From assembly GCA_025526995.1 (NCBI GenBank), contig JAHLKG010000048.1:1-24937 (forward strand): a DNA stretch of 24,937 nucleotides. The letters are read 5' to 3'. Under the pieces are notes generated by a model. That model was not told where the DNA came from. It saw only the letters and a list, made by a program, of their open reading frames with translations, and searched no databases. Of this stretch, positions 17,901 through 24,937 are shown one piece after another. The position numbers and the translations under genes were made by a program. How positions within the stretch are numbered: the first letter of the stretch is position 1; the number at the start of each line of letters is the position of its first letter. The DNA is from Powellomyces hirtus. Its lineage: Eukaryota; Chytridiomycota; Chytridiomycetes; Spizellomycetales; Powellomycetaceae.

Positions 17901-18729
17901 CAATGGTGGTGAAAGCAAAGCCTCCAGGCGTCTGTTGAGTCAACTTGGCCTGGTTTAGGCCCTTCTTCTCGTCTGCTGCCCTCTTGTGGTATTCCTTCTT
18001 GATGTGGCCCTTCTTGTTGCAGTAGTGACAGACCGCCTCCTTCTTCCAATCTGGTTTTCCCCCAACCTTGTTGGTCTTCTGAGCATTCCCTTTGGTGTCA
18101 GCTTGTGTGGAGAAGGCTTTTGCTGCCTTTCCAGAGTTCTTCTTTCCATCTGCACGCCTCATTTCCTCCTGCAACAGCCTGGATGTCACAAAAGCCAAGT
18201 CCAGCTTCTCATTGGTTGACTCCAGAGTCATCACAAGGGTGTCAAAGGCTTCTGGAAGGGAAGAGAGCAAGGAGAACACATGGTCCTCCTCAGAAACGGG
18301 AGCTCCGATGGCTGCAAGTTCCTGGGTCATCCTCTTGATCTTGTTGATGTGGATGGTCATGGAATCAGTTGGGTTCATTGTCACAGTGAGGAACCGACGT
18401 CTCAGGAAGTGTCTGTTGGCAACCCCCTTCTTCTCATGCACCTCCCTCAGCTTTTCCCATGCTTCAAGGGCGGATTCAGCCTCATGAACATGCATCAATT
18501 GCTCATCATTCAAAGACATGATCAGCAGAGCCAGAGCTCTCTCATCTCGACGTATCCAGTCGTCTGATGCTGTGTTGGTGGCCTTGGCAGTTCCAGAGCC
18601 GTCCTTGATGTCAATGGCATCCCAAAGTCCCTTCTCAATCAACAGCATCTTCATTTTCAACTTCCAAAGGTGAAAGTTCTCCCCAGTGAACCTCTCAATG
18701 GACACTCGGATGTCAGAGTCGCCAGCCAT
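14950..18729 (-). CDS. Family 1 gag-pol polyprotein, element a, truncated in RNase H
   Basis: Start ATG at 18727-18729; upstream in-frame codons are only GTG/TTG. Domains by residue: UBN2-like gag about 20-200; zinc knuckle 234-247, C-x2-C-x4-H-x4-Y, lacking the final Cys that element c keeps; protease DSG 291-293; HHCC finger H430, H435, C460, C463; integrase D491, D554, E590 (35-residue spacing between the last two); acidic/Pro linker 730-800; RT about 849-1090 with motif A D931 and YVDD 1016-1019; RNase H starts at 1191 but ends after SDSDYA (1197). The last 62 codons read into the integrase scrap and an unrelated stop at 14950. The polyprotein would supply particle, protease, integrase and RT, but without RNase H or a 3' LTR the element cannot complete its own cycle. 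A 21-bp duplication at 16475-16516 adds seven linker residues. Confidence 0.93.
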   Translation of the reverse strand: MAGDSDIRVSIERFTGENFHLWKLKMKMLLIEKGLWDAIDIKDGSGTAKATNTASDDWIRRDERALALLIMSLNDEQLMHVHEAESALEAWEKLREVHEKKGVANRHFLRRRFLTVTMNPTDSMTIHINKIKRMTQELAAIGAPVSEEDHVFSLLSSLPEAFDTLVMTLESTNEKLDLAFVTSRLLQEEMRRADGKKNSGKAAKAFSTQADTKGNAQKTNKVGGKPDWKKEAVCHYCNKKGHIKKEYHKRAADEKKGLNQAKLTQQTPGGFAFTTIGTQMPSLTSNTWILDSGASQHMTGRRELFGDYEKMSPVAIEMADNYTLEAVGHGTLHTWVINTEGKTVPLQIQNCWHVPKMTKNLLSLARLAKAGACFEVGPQAARIIAKDGMAFLAKENQFVYTFETTHGQANAGIAHNVGRDTTSQDLSLWHQRLGHLNVADIGRLTKLAKGVRTSGSLSICDTCALSKASRAPFPKAQASRASEKLGLIHTDVWGPVEPPTITGYRYFVTFIDDKTRYFHVCLMKTKGEVARHYQELEAALVPLHGKQIKAVRSDPGGEYMSNLLRDHFKEKGTQHQRSSVNTPQQNGVAERANRTLMEMGRCLLKQSGLDKRFWGEAIMTAVYLRNRSPTVACPKTPYEMFHGIPPSLGHLRTFGCIAYAYIQPNKRQKLDDAAVKCIMLGYSSHSKEYRLMDIQTKKILFSRSVKFDEKSFIPSLQSAQTPQVPAESLEVGIGPEMKLQDVSDELQDVSDDSEDTAMSEGEENIRERTPEPSSDYESAAEPSPTPKRLRKPPGEWWKASSNAANVAAVAYAVSFVSNEPTSYKESQTMPDASQWRQAAQEEMDALVKNGTWQLVDLPRGRKAIGCKWVFKRKLKDTGELDRYKARLVAKGFSQREGLDYQETFAPVAKFGPMRLLFSIIATDDLEAHQMDVKTAFLQGDLDYVIYMRQPEGFEDSKHPGRVCKLGRPLYGLKQSARRFNHKIDHKLKSMGFVQSTAEPCMYYRSQNGTTEYILIYVDDLIVASSSKEQLGDVKKELRRAFEMTDLGELNYFLGIHIRRSRSTRTIWLSQKKYVEEVVSKFNMGDAKVHATPMEHGLHLRNNMAPQNETDELEMSSVPYRNAVGSLIYAMLGTRPDIAAAVGIVSKYLAKPGKEHWSAAKRIIRYLKGTSELGILLGGKENVSEPRKLVGYSDSDYAKISELLWRKLSIQLPVDFLMVLHHMKLNSVEHRNHLDGLIGMLRFAYSTFGPYIRSLLGFSD
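15030..15139 (-). pseudogene. Copia integrase scrap (unit 2)
   Basis: On the minus strand, 15139 to 15030 encodes a short part of the segment after the integrase core (INSTPCRLLNGLTPYE), one base out of frame next to the Trp codon. It belongs to neither family 1 element and, because it lies upstream of the family 2 LTR, is not part of that gag-protease copy. It may be a second copy of family 2 into which the LTR inserted. The region 14892-15029 shows nothing further. Confidence 0.55.
16475..16516. repeat. 21-bp tandem duplication in the element a linker
   Basis: tcgtcactgacatcctgcag plus c, repeated twice in direct order, giving LQDVSDE twice in the integrase-RT linker. Element c has one copy. 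The unit 1 equivalent is 4965-5006. Confidence 0.9.
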
Positions 18730-19008
18730 CTTGTGCAAAGAGTGTGGCAAAATGGGATAGTCCCGGTGTTCAACCACAAGTGGTCAGAACCTGCTCCAGA
18801 AAATCCACTCCAGTCCAGTTCAGTCCAGACAATAGCTCGTTCGATGGTCAGACGCAGGTGTCCTATGCCTGCTATCTAGGCTTCTCGAGTGCTCAAACAG
18901 TTCTCCAAGTCCTCAGCAGCACCAGTGATAGGCACAGTGACGTGTTTCCCAGATAGGGATAGAGGTGGAGTCAGTATTGTTCAGACAGCTGTGTCAGGGC
19001 TCATAACC
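18730..19008 (-). other. Element a 5' leader with PBS (unit 2)
   Basis: As 7220-7499 but one base shorter in the cagtccag repeat. It has the same PBS-embedded seven-codon upstream ORF. Confidence 0.75.
18993..19008 (-). other. Half-tRNA-Met primer-binding site, element a (unit 2)
   Basis: GGTTATGAGCCCTGAC abutting the LTR end at 19009. Confidence 0.8.
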
Positions 19009-19205
19009 TGTTGAGACGTCTTGACATCTACAAACAGGAACTCAGCATACCAGATAGGTTGCTAGGTTGTTGTCAAGAATTGCAGAGGGTCTGAAGGTGC
19101 TTCCCAAGGTAGGGAAGGTCGCCTGTAGTGTTTGGCAGAGTGTACTAGACAAGTAGAGTGTGTTGGACTGTTATTATATTGGTTGGGGATGCCCAGAGGG
19201 CGTCC

Positions 19206-19212
19206 TTTTATA
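19206..19212 (-). promoter_or_regulatory. TATA box, element a LTR
   Basis: TATAAAA on the minus strand, directed at the 1259-codon ORF. Confidence 0.7.
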
Positions 19213-19353
19213 ACAATTTGGATCATAGTACATGTGTAGTGACAATCTAACTGTGCCCTAGCTTGGCCAAGACGGCCCTGGCCTGGCCTAGTATTGTTCC
19301 CAATCCCAGGGTGTCTTCTTGCCTTTTCTTGGCGCTTCTATCAGCGCTCCAGA

Positions 19354-19433
19354 CATGTTCTAGGCCTTCCCAGGCCCTCTCCAGCTATTCTGGATCGTTC
19401 TAGACCATTCTGGACCATTCCAGACCATTCTAG
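19354..19433 (-). promoter_or_regulatory. 10-bp tandem array in U3 (element a LTR)
   Basis: Reverse complement of the array at 651-730, unchanged. Confidence 0.55.
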
Positions 19434-19508
19434 ACACAAGTGGATGTCCTCCCACATGTCCCGTGTGCTCTAAGTCCTCCCAGAGGCGCCCACAGGTAGA
19501 TTCCAACA

Positions 19509-20619
19509 CAGCTTTGGCAAGGCGAGCCAGTGATAGGAGGTTCTTGGTCATCTTGGGGACGTGCCAGCCGTTCTGGATTTGCAGGGGCACTGTCTTCCCC
19601 TCTGTGTTGATCACCCATGTGTGAAGCGTTCCATGCCCCACAGCTTCCAATGTGTGATTGTCTGCCATCTCAATGGCGACAGGAGACATCTTCTCATAGT
19701 CCCCAAACAGCTCTCTGCGGCCAGTCATGTGCTGAGAGGCTCCTGAGTCCAAAATCCAAGTGTTGGATGTCAGGGATGGCATCTGAGTTCCAATGGTGGT
19801 GAAAGCAAAGCCTCCAGGCGTCTGTTGAGTCAACTTGGCCTGGTTTAGGCCCTTCTTCTCGTCTGCTGCCCTCTTGTGGTATTCCTTCTTGATGTGGCCC
19901 TTCTTGTTGCAGTAGTGACAGACCGCCTCCTTCTTCCAATCTGGCTTTCCCCCAACCTTGTTGGTCTTCTGAGCATTCCCTTTTGTGTCAGCTTGTGTGG
20001 AGAAGGCTTTTGCTGCCTTTCCAGAGTTCTTCTTTCCATCTGCACGCCTCATTTCCTCCTGCACCAGCCTGGATGTCACAAAAGCCAAGTCCAGCTTCTC
20101 ACTGGTCAACTCCAGAGTCATCACAAGGGTGTCAAAGGCTTCTGGAAGGGAAGAGAGCAAGGAGAACACATGGTCCTCCTCAGAAACGGGAGCTCCGATG
20201 GCTGCAAGTTCCTGGGTCATCCTCTTGATCTTGTTGATGTGGATGGTCATGGAATCAGTTGGGTTCATTGTCACAGTGAGGAACCGACGTCTCAGGAAGT
20301 GTCTGTTGGCAACCCCCTTCTTCTCATGCACCTCCCTCAGCTTTTCCCATGCTTCAAGGGCGGATTCAGCCTCATGAACATGCATCAATTGCTCATCATT
20401 CAAAGACATGATCAGCAGAGCCAGAGCTCTCTCATCTCGACGTATCCAGTCGTCTGATGCTGTGTTGGTGGCCTTGGCAGTTCCAGAGCCGTCCTTGATG
20501 TCAATGGCATCCCAAAGTCCCTTCTCAATCAACAGCATCTTCATTTTCAACTTCCAAAGGTGAAAGTTCTCCCCAGTGAACCTCTCAATGGACATTCGGA
20601 TGTCAGAGTCGCCAGCCAT
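19509..20619 (-). CDS. Partial family 1 gag-protease, element b
   Basis: Begins at ATG 20617-20619 (MAGDSDIR) and matches element a residues 1-370 with few changes, such as LTSEK for STNEK, NHTLE for NYTLE and NGWHV for NCWHV. It includes the gag domain, the zinc knuckle with Tyr for the last Cys, and protease DSG. It is cut at SLARLAKA where the element a LTR begins. The frame continues 49 codons into that LTR and ends near 19360. With its own leader and LTR upstream it could express a gag-protease protein of about 419 residues, but integrase, RT and RNase H are absent. It occurs only in unit 2. Confidence 0.88.
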
Positions 20620-20898
20620 CTTGTGCAAAGAGTGTGGCAAAATGGGATAGTCCTGGTGTTCAACCGCAAGTGGTCAGAACCTGCTCCAGAAAATCCACTC
20701 CAGTCCAGTCCAGTCCAGACAATAGCTCGTTCGATGGTCAGACGCAGGTGTCCTATGCCTGCTATCTAGGCTTCTCGAGTGCTCAAACAGTTCTCCAAGT
20801 CCTCAGCAGCACCAGTGATAGGCACAGTGACGTGTTTCCCAGATAGGGATAGAGGTGGAGTCAGTAATGTTCAGACAGCTGTGTCAGGGCTCATAACC
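20620..20898 (-). other. Element b 5' leader with PBS
   Basis: The PBS is at 20883-20898. It is distinguished from the element a leader by cagtaatgtt (for cagtattgtt) and a shorter ccagtccag run. Confidence 0.75.
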
Positions 20899-21095
20899 TG
20901 TTGAGACGTCTTGACATCTACAAACAGGAACTCAGCATACCAGATAGGTTGCTAGGTTGTTGTCAAGAATTGCAGAAGGTCTGAAGGTGCTTCCCAAGGT
21001 AGGGAAGGTCACCTGTAGTGTTTGGCAGAGTGTACTAGACAAGTAGAGTGTGTTGGACTGTTTTTGTATTGGTTGGGGATGCCCAGAGGGCGTCC

Positions 21096-21102
21096 TTTTA
21101 TA
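21096..21102 (-). promoter_or_regulatory. TATA box, element b LTR
   Basis: TATAAAA on the minus strand, facing the partial gag of element b. Confidence 0.65.
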
Positions 21103-21243
21103 ACAATTTGGATCATAGTACATTTGTAGTGACAATGTAACTGTGCCCTAGCTTGGCCAAGACGGCCCTGGCCTGGCCTAGTATTGTTCCCAATTACAAG
21201 GTGTCTTTTTGCCTTTTCTTGGCGCTTCTATCAGTGCTCCAGA

Positions 21244-21323
21244 CGTGTTCTAGGCCTTCCCAGGCCCTCTCCAGCTATTCTGGATCGTTCTAGACCATTC
21301 TGGATCATTCCAGACCATTCTAG
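21244..21323 (-). promoter_or_regulatory. 10-bp tandem array in U3 (element b LTR)
   Basis: One unit has ctggatcatt for ctggaccatt, as in the chimeric LTR. Confidence 0.55.
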
Positions 21324-21422
21324 ACACAAGTGGATGTCCTCCCACATGTCCTGTATGCTCTAAGTCCTCCCAGAGGCGCCCACAGGTAGATTCCAACAAA
21401 GCATTTCTGGGGAGAACCAATC

Positions 21423-24400
21423 ATGACAGCAGTGTATCTGAGGAACAGATCTTCCACTGTTGCATGCCCCAAGACGCCTTATGAGATGTTCTATGGTATC
21501 CCACCATCTCTGGGACATTTGAGGAGGTTTGGATGCATTGCCTATGCCTACATTCAACCCAACAAGCGCCAGAAGCTGGATGATGCTGCCATCAAGTGCA
21601 TCATGCTGGGATATAGCTTCCACAGCAAGGAATACTGGCTTATGGACGTACAGACTAAGAAGATCCTGTTCTCCAGAAGTGTCAAATTCAATGAGAAGAG
21701 CTTCATTCCATCCCTCCAGTCTGCTCAGATGCCCCAAGTGCGCGCTGAGAGCCTGGAAGTGGGAATTGGGCCTGAAATGAAGCTGCAGGATGTCAGTGAC
21801 GACTCTGAAGACACCCACATGTCAGAGGGAGAGGAGAACGTGAGGGAACGGACCCCTGAGCTGTACTCTGACTATGAGAGTGCTGCAGAGCCTTCTCCAA
21901 CTCCCAAAAGACTCAGGAAGCTGCCAGGAGAGGGGTGGAAGGCTTCAAGCAATGCTGCAAACGTTGCTGCAGTTGCTTATGCTGTCTCCTTTGTCACAAA
22001 CGAGCCCACAAGCTACAAGGAGAGCCAGACCATGCCAGATGGTTTGCAATGGCGTCAGGCTGCTCAGGAAGAGATGGATGCTCTTGCCAAGAATGGGACA
22101 TGGCAACTTGTGGATCAGCCAACAGGCAGAAAAGCTCAGAAGACCAACAAGGCTGGGGGAAAGCCAGATTGGAAGAAGGAGGCAGTCTGTCACTACTGCA
22201 ACAAGAAGGGCCACATCAAGAAGGAATGCCACAAGAGGGCAGCAGATGAGAAGAAGGGCCTAAACCAGGCCAACTCGACTCAACAGACGCCTGGAGGCTT
22301 TGCTTTCACCACCGTTGGAACTCAGATGCCATCCCTGACATCCAACACTTGGATTTTGGACTCAGGAGCCTCTCAGCACATGACTGGCCGCAGAGAGCTG
22401 TTTGGTGACTATGAGAAGATGTCTCCTGTTGCCATTGAGATGGCAGACAATTACACATTGGAAGCTGTGGGGCATGGAACGCTTCACACATGGGTGATCA
22501 ACACAGAGGGGAAGACAGTGCCCCTGCAAATCCAGAACTGCTGGCACGTCCCCAAGATGACCAAGAACCTCCTATCACTGGCTCGCCTTGCCAAAGCTGG
22601 AGCTTGTTTTGAAGTGGGACCACAGGCTGCTCGGATCATTGCAAAGGATGGGATGGCTTTCCTTGCCAAAGAGAACCAATTTGTCTACACATTCGAGACA
22701 ACACATGGGCAGGCAAATGCTGGGATTGCCCACAATGTTGGAAGGGACACAACAAGTCAGGACTTGTCCCTATGGCATCAGAGACTCGGCCATTTGAACG
22801 TTGCAGACATTGGAAGGCTCACCAAGCTTGCCAAGGGCGTTCGAACCAGTGGGAGCTTGAGCATTTGTGACACTTGTGCACTCAGCAAAGCAAGCAGAGC
22901 GCCATTCCCCAAGGCACAGGCCTCCAGAGCATCAGAGAAGCTGGGATTGATCCACACAGACGTCTGGGGACCAGTTGAACCGCCCACAATCACTGGATAT
23001 CGCTATTTTGTCACATTCATTGATGACAAGACGAGATATTTCCATGTTTGCCTTATGAAGACCAAGGGAGAAGTTGCTAGGCACTATCAGGAGCTGGAAG
23101 CAGCACTCGTCCCCCTACATGGAAAGCAGATCAAAGCTGTCAGATCCGACCCAGGAGGCGAGTACATGAGCAACTTGCTAAGGGACCACTTCAAGGAGAA
23201 GGGCACACAGCATCAGAGGAGTTCAGTAAATACTCCACAGCAAAATGGTGTTGCTGAACGAGCCAACCGTACCCTTATGGAGATGGGGAGATGTTTGTTG
23301 AAGCAGTCAGGCTTGGACAAGCGTTTCTGGGGAGAAGCAATCATGACAGCAGTCTATCTGAGGAACAGATCTCCCACTGTTGCATGCCCCAAGACGCCTT
23401 ATGAGATGTTCCATGGTATCCCACCATCTCTGGGACATTTGAGGACGTTTGGATGCATTGCCTATGCCTACATTCAACCCAACAAGCGCCAGAAGCTGGA
23501 TGATGCTGCCGTCAAGTGCATCATGCTGGGGTATAGCTCCCACAGCAAGGAATACCGGCTTATGGACATACAGACTAAGAAGATCCTGTTCTCCAGAAGT
23601 GTCAAATTCGATGAGAAGAGCTTCATTCCATCCCTCCAGTCTGCTCAGACGCCCCAAGTGCCTGCTGAGAGCCTGGAAGTGGGAATTGGGCCTGAAATGA
23701 AGCTGCAGGATGTCAGTGACGACTCTGAAGACACCCACATGTCAGAGGGAGAGGAGAACGTGAGGGAACGGACCCCTGAGCTGTACTCTGACTATGAGAG
23801 TGCTGCAGAGCCTTCTCCAACTCCCAAAAGACTCAGGAAGCCGCCAGGAGAGTGGTGGAAGGCTTCAAGCAACGCTGCAAACGTTGCTGCAGTTGCCTAT
23901 GCTGTCTCCTTTGTCTCAAACGAGCCCACAAGCTACAAGGAGAGCCAGACCATGCCAGATGCTTCACAATGGCGTCAGGCTGCTCAGGAAGAGATGGATG
24001 CTCTTGCCAAGAATGGGACATGGCAACCTGTGGATCTGCCAATGGGCAGAAAAGCTATTGGATGCAAGTGGGTCTTCAAACGAAAGCTGAAGGACACAGG
24101 AGAGCTTGACAGATACAAGGCAAGACTTGTTGCCAAGGGATTCTCTCAGAGAGAGGGATTGGACTATCAGGAGACGTTTGCTCCTGTTGCCAAGTTTGGT
24201 CCCATGAGACTGCTGTTCTCCATCATTGCCACAGATTGACTTGGAGGCACATCAGATGGACGTGAAGACAGCATTCTTGCAAGGGGATCTGGACTATGTG
24301 ATCTACATGCGCCAACCGGAGGGCTTTGAGGATTCCAAGCATCCAGGACGGGGTCTGCAAGCTTGGGAGACCCCTCTACGGCCTCAAGCAATCAGCAAGG

Positions 24401-24937
24401 CGCTTCAACCACAAGATAGACCACAAACTGAAGTCTATGGGCTTTGTGCAGTCGACTGCAGAGCCTTGCATGTACTACAGGAGTCCAGAATGGGACAAAA
24501 GAGTACATTCTGATCTATGTGGACGACCTCATGTGGCCCTCATCAAGCAAGAACAGCGGGGGATGTCAAGAAGGAGCTGAGGCGAGCTTTTGAGATGACA
24601 GACCTTGGAGAGCTGAATTACTTCCTTGGGATTCACATCAGACGGAGCAGAAGCACCCGCACCATCTGGTTGTCTCAGAAGAAGTATGTTGAAGAGGTCG
24701 TTTCGAAATTCAACATGGGAGATGCCAAGGTTCATGCCACGCCTATGGAACATGGACTGCACCTCCAGAAACAACATGGCACCTCAGAATGAGACGGATG
24801 AGCTGGAGATGAGCTCTGTGCCATACAGGAATGCAGTGGGCAGTTTGATCTATGCCATGCTAGGAACACGCCCTGACATTGCTGCTGCAGTTGGAATTGT
24901 GTCCAAGTACCTTGCAAAGCCTGGAAGGAAAGGAGCA
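21423..24937 (+). pseudogene. Rearranged element c polyprotein, second copy, frameshifted and cut by the window end
   Basis: Same fused architecture as 8024-12100: the IN-C/RT-N segment, the in-frame junction at the equivalent GCT (22134-22136), then the intact CCHC knuckle, protease, integrase and early RT. An inserted T near 24236 ends the frame at 938 residues, just before RT motif A. RT continues in other frames with further one-base changes: an extra G near 24352, several around 24485-24560 beside the YVDD codons, and an extra C near 24766. The window ends before RNase H. Upstream of 24236 it matches unit 1 very closely, so the clustered indels look like low-quality sequence rather than age. 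Confidence 0.88.

Larger units (their letters stand above)
19009..19508 (-). repeat. Family 1 LTR of element a (unit 2)
   Basis: 500 bp. It differs from the element c 3' LTR by about three substitutions, all near the U5 end. TATA box at 19206-19212; 10-bp array at 19354-19433. Its outer end lies inside the protease/pre-integrase coding sequence of element b, so element a appears inserted in b in the same orientation, or was joined to it by recombination. Confidence 0.95.
20899..21398 (-). repeat. Family 1 LTR of element b
   Basis: 500 bp, with more than ten substitutions relative to the LTR at 19009-19508, hence an older or different subfamily. TATA box at 21096-21102; 10-bp array at 21244-21323. 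The outer end directly touches element c integrase sequence at 21399, the same junction as 7999/8000. Confidence 0.95.
11533..24937. repeat. Tandem composite unit 2, with extra partial element b
   Basis: Second copy of the unit, 13405 bp against 11532. The difference is one LTR period plus a partial gag-protease segment (19509-20898), minus small indels. It ends at the base equivalent to 11532, so the window closes on its own start. The last 700 bases carry several one-base indels relative to 10836-11532. Confidence 0.9.

Noticed and set aside
21360..21818. 152-codon antisense ORF (also at 7961-8419) and many other antisense ORFs of 60-190 codons
   Set aside because: They lie opposite well-supported pol or gag frames, repeat wherever those frames repeat, and have no recognisable domain. 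They are shadows of the coding strand.
1..24937. Host genes or a bacterial-type operon in the gaps between elements
   Set aside because: Every gap over 300 bases is accounted for by LTR, leader, or family 2 remnant. No non-element coding signal was found.

Overview
The whole window is made of LTR-retrotransposon sequence of the Ty1/copia superfamily; no host gene, tRNA or rRNA is visible. It comes from a eukaryote. Long single-ORF gag-pol genes, TG...CA LTRs with a TATA box, and a primer-binding site matching the anticodon arm of a yeast-type initiator tRNA-Met would fit a fungus or oomycete, but the species cannot be told from this sequence.

Two families are present. Family 1 has 500-bp LTRs (TGTTGGAATC...TCTCAACA) and one gag-protease-integrase-RT-RNase H ORF. 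Family 2 is a decayed copia-like element with a short putative LTR of about 237 bp, gag and protease; its RT and RNase H are absent.

The window is two head-to-tail copies of one composite unit. Unit 1 is 1-11532 and unit 2 is 11533-24937. The last bases of the window correspond to 11532 and base 1 corresponds to 11533, so the ends would join without a gap. On the + strand each unit holds: the 3' end of element c (+) with its 3' LTR; family 2 protease, gag, PBS and LTR (-); a family 2-like integrase scrap (-); element a of family 1 (-), cut inside RNase H, with its 5' LTR; then the 5'-truncated element c (+). Unit 2 has an extra 1890 bp: a second partial family 1 element (b) and its LTR. In unit 1 the two LTRs have been reduced to one chimeric LTR, as expected from LTR-LTR recombination or from a collapsed assembly.

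Element c has an unusual 1358-residue ORF. An integrase C-terminus/RT N-terminus segment is fused in frame to the gag zinc knuckle, followed by complete protease, integrase, RT and RNase H. Elements a and b have lost the last cysteine of the zinc knuckle. No element in the window has two LTRs around an intact coding region, so none looks autonomous as it stands.

The two units are nearly identical except for clustered one-base indels at about 1100-4530 and 24236-24937. That pattern looks at least partly like sequence error near contig ends.
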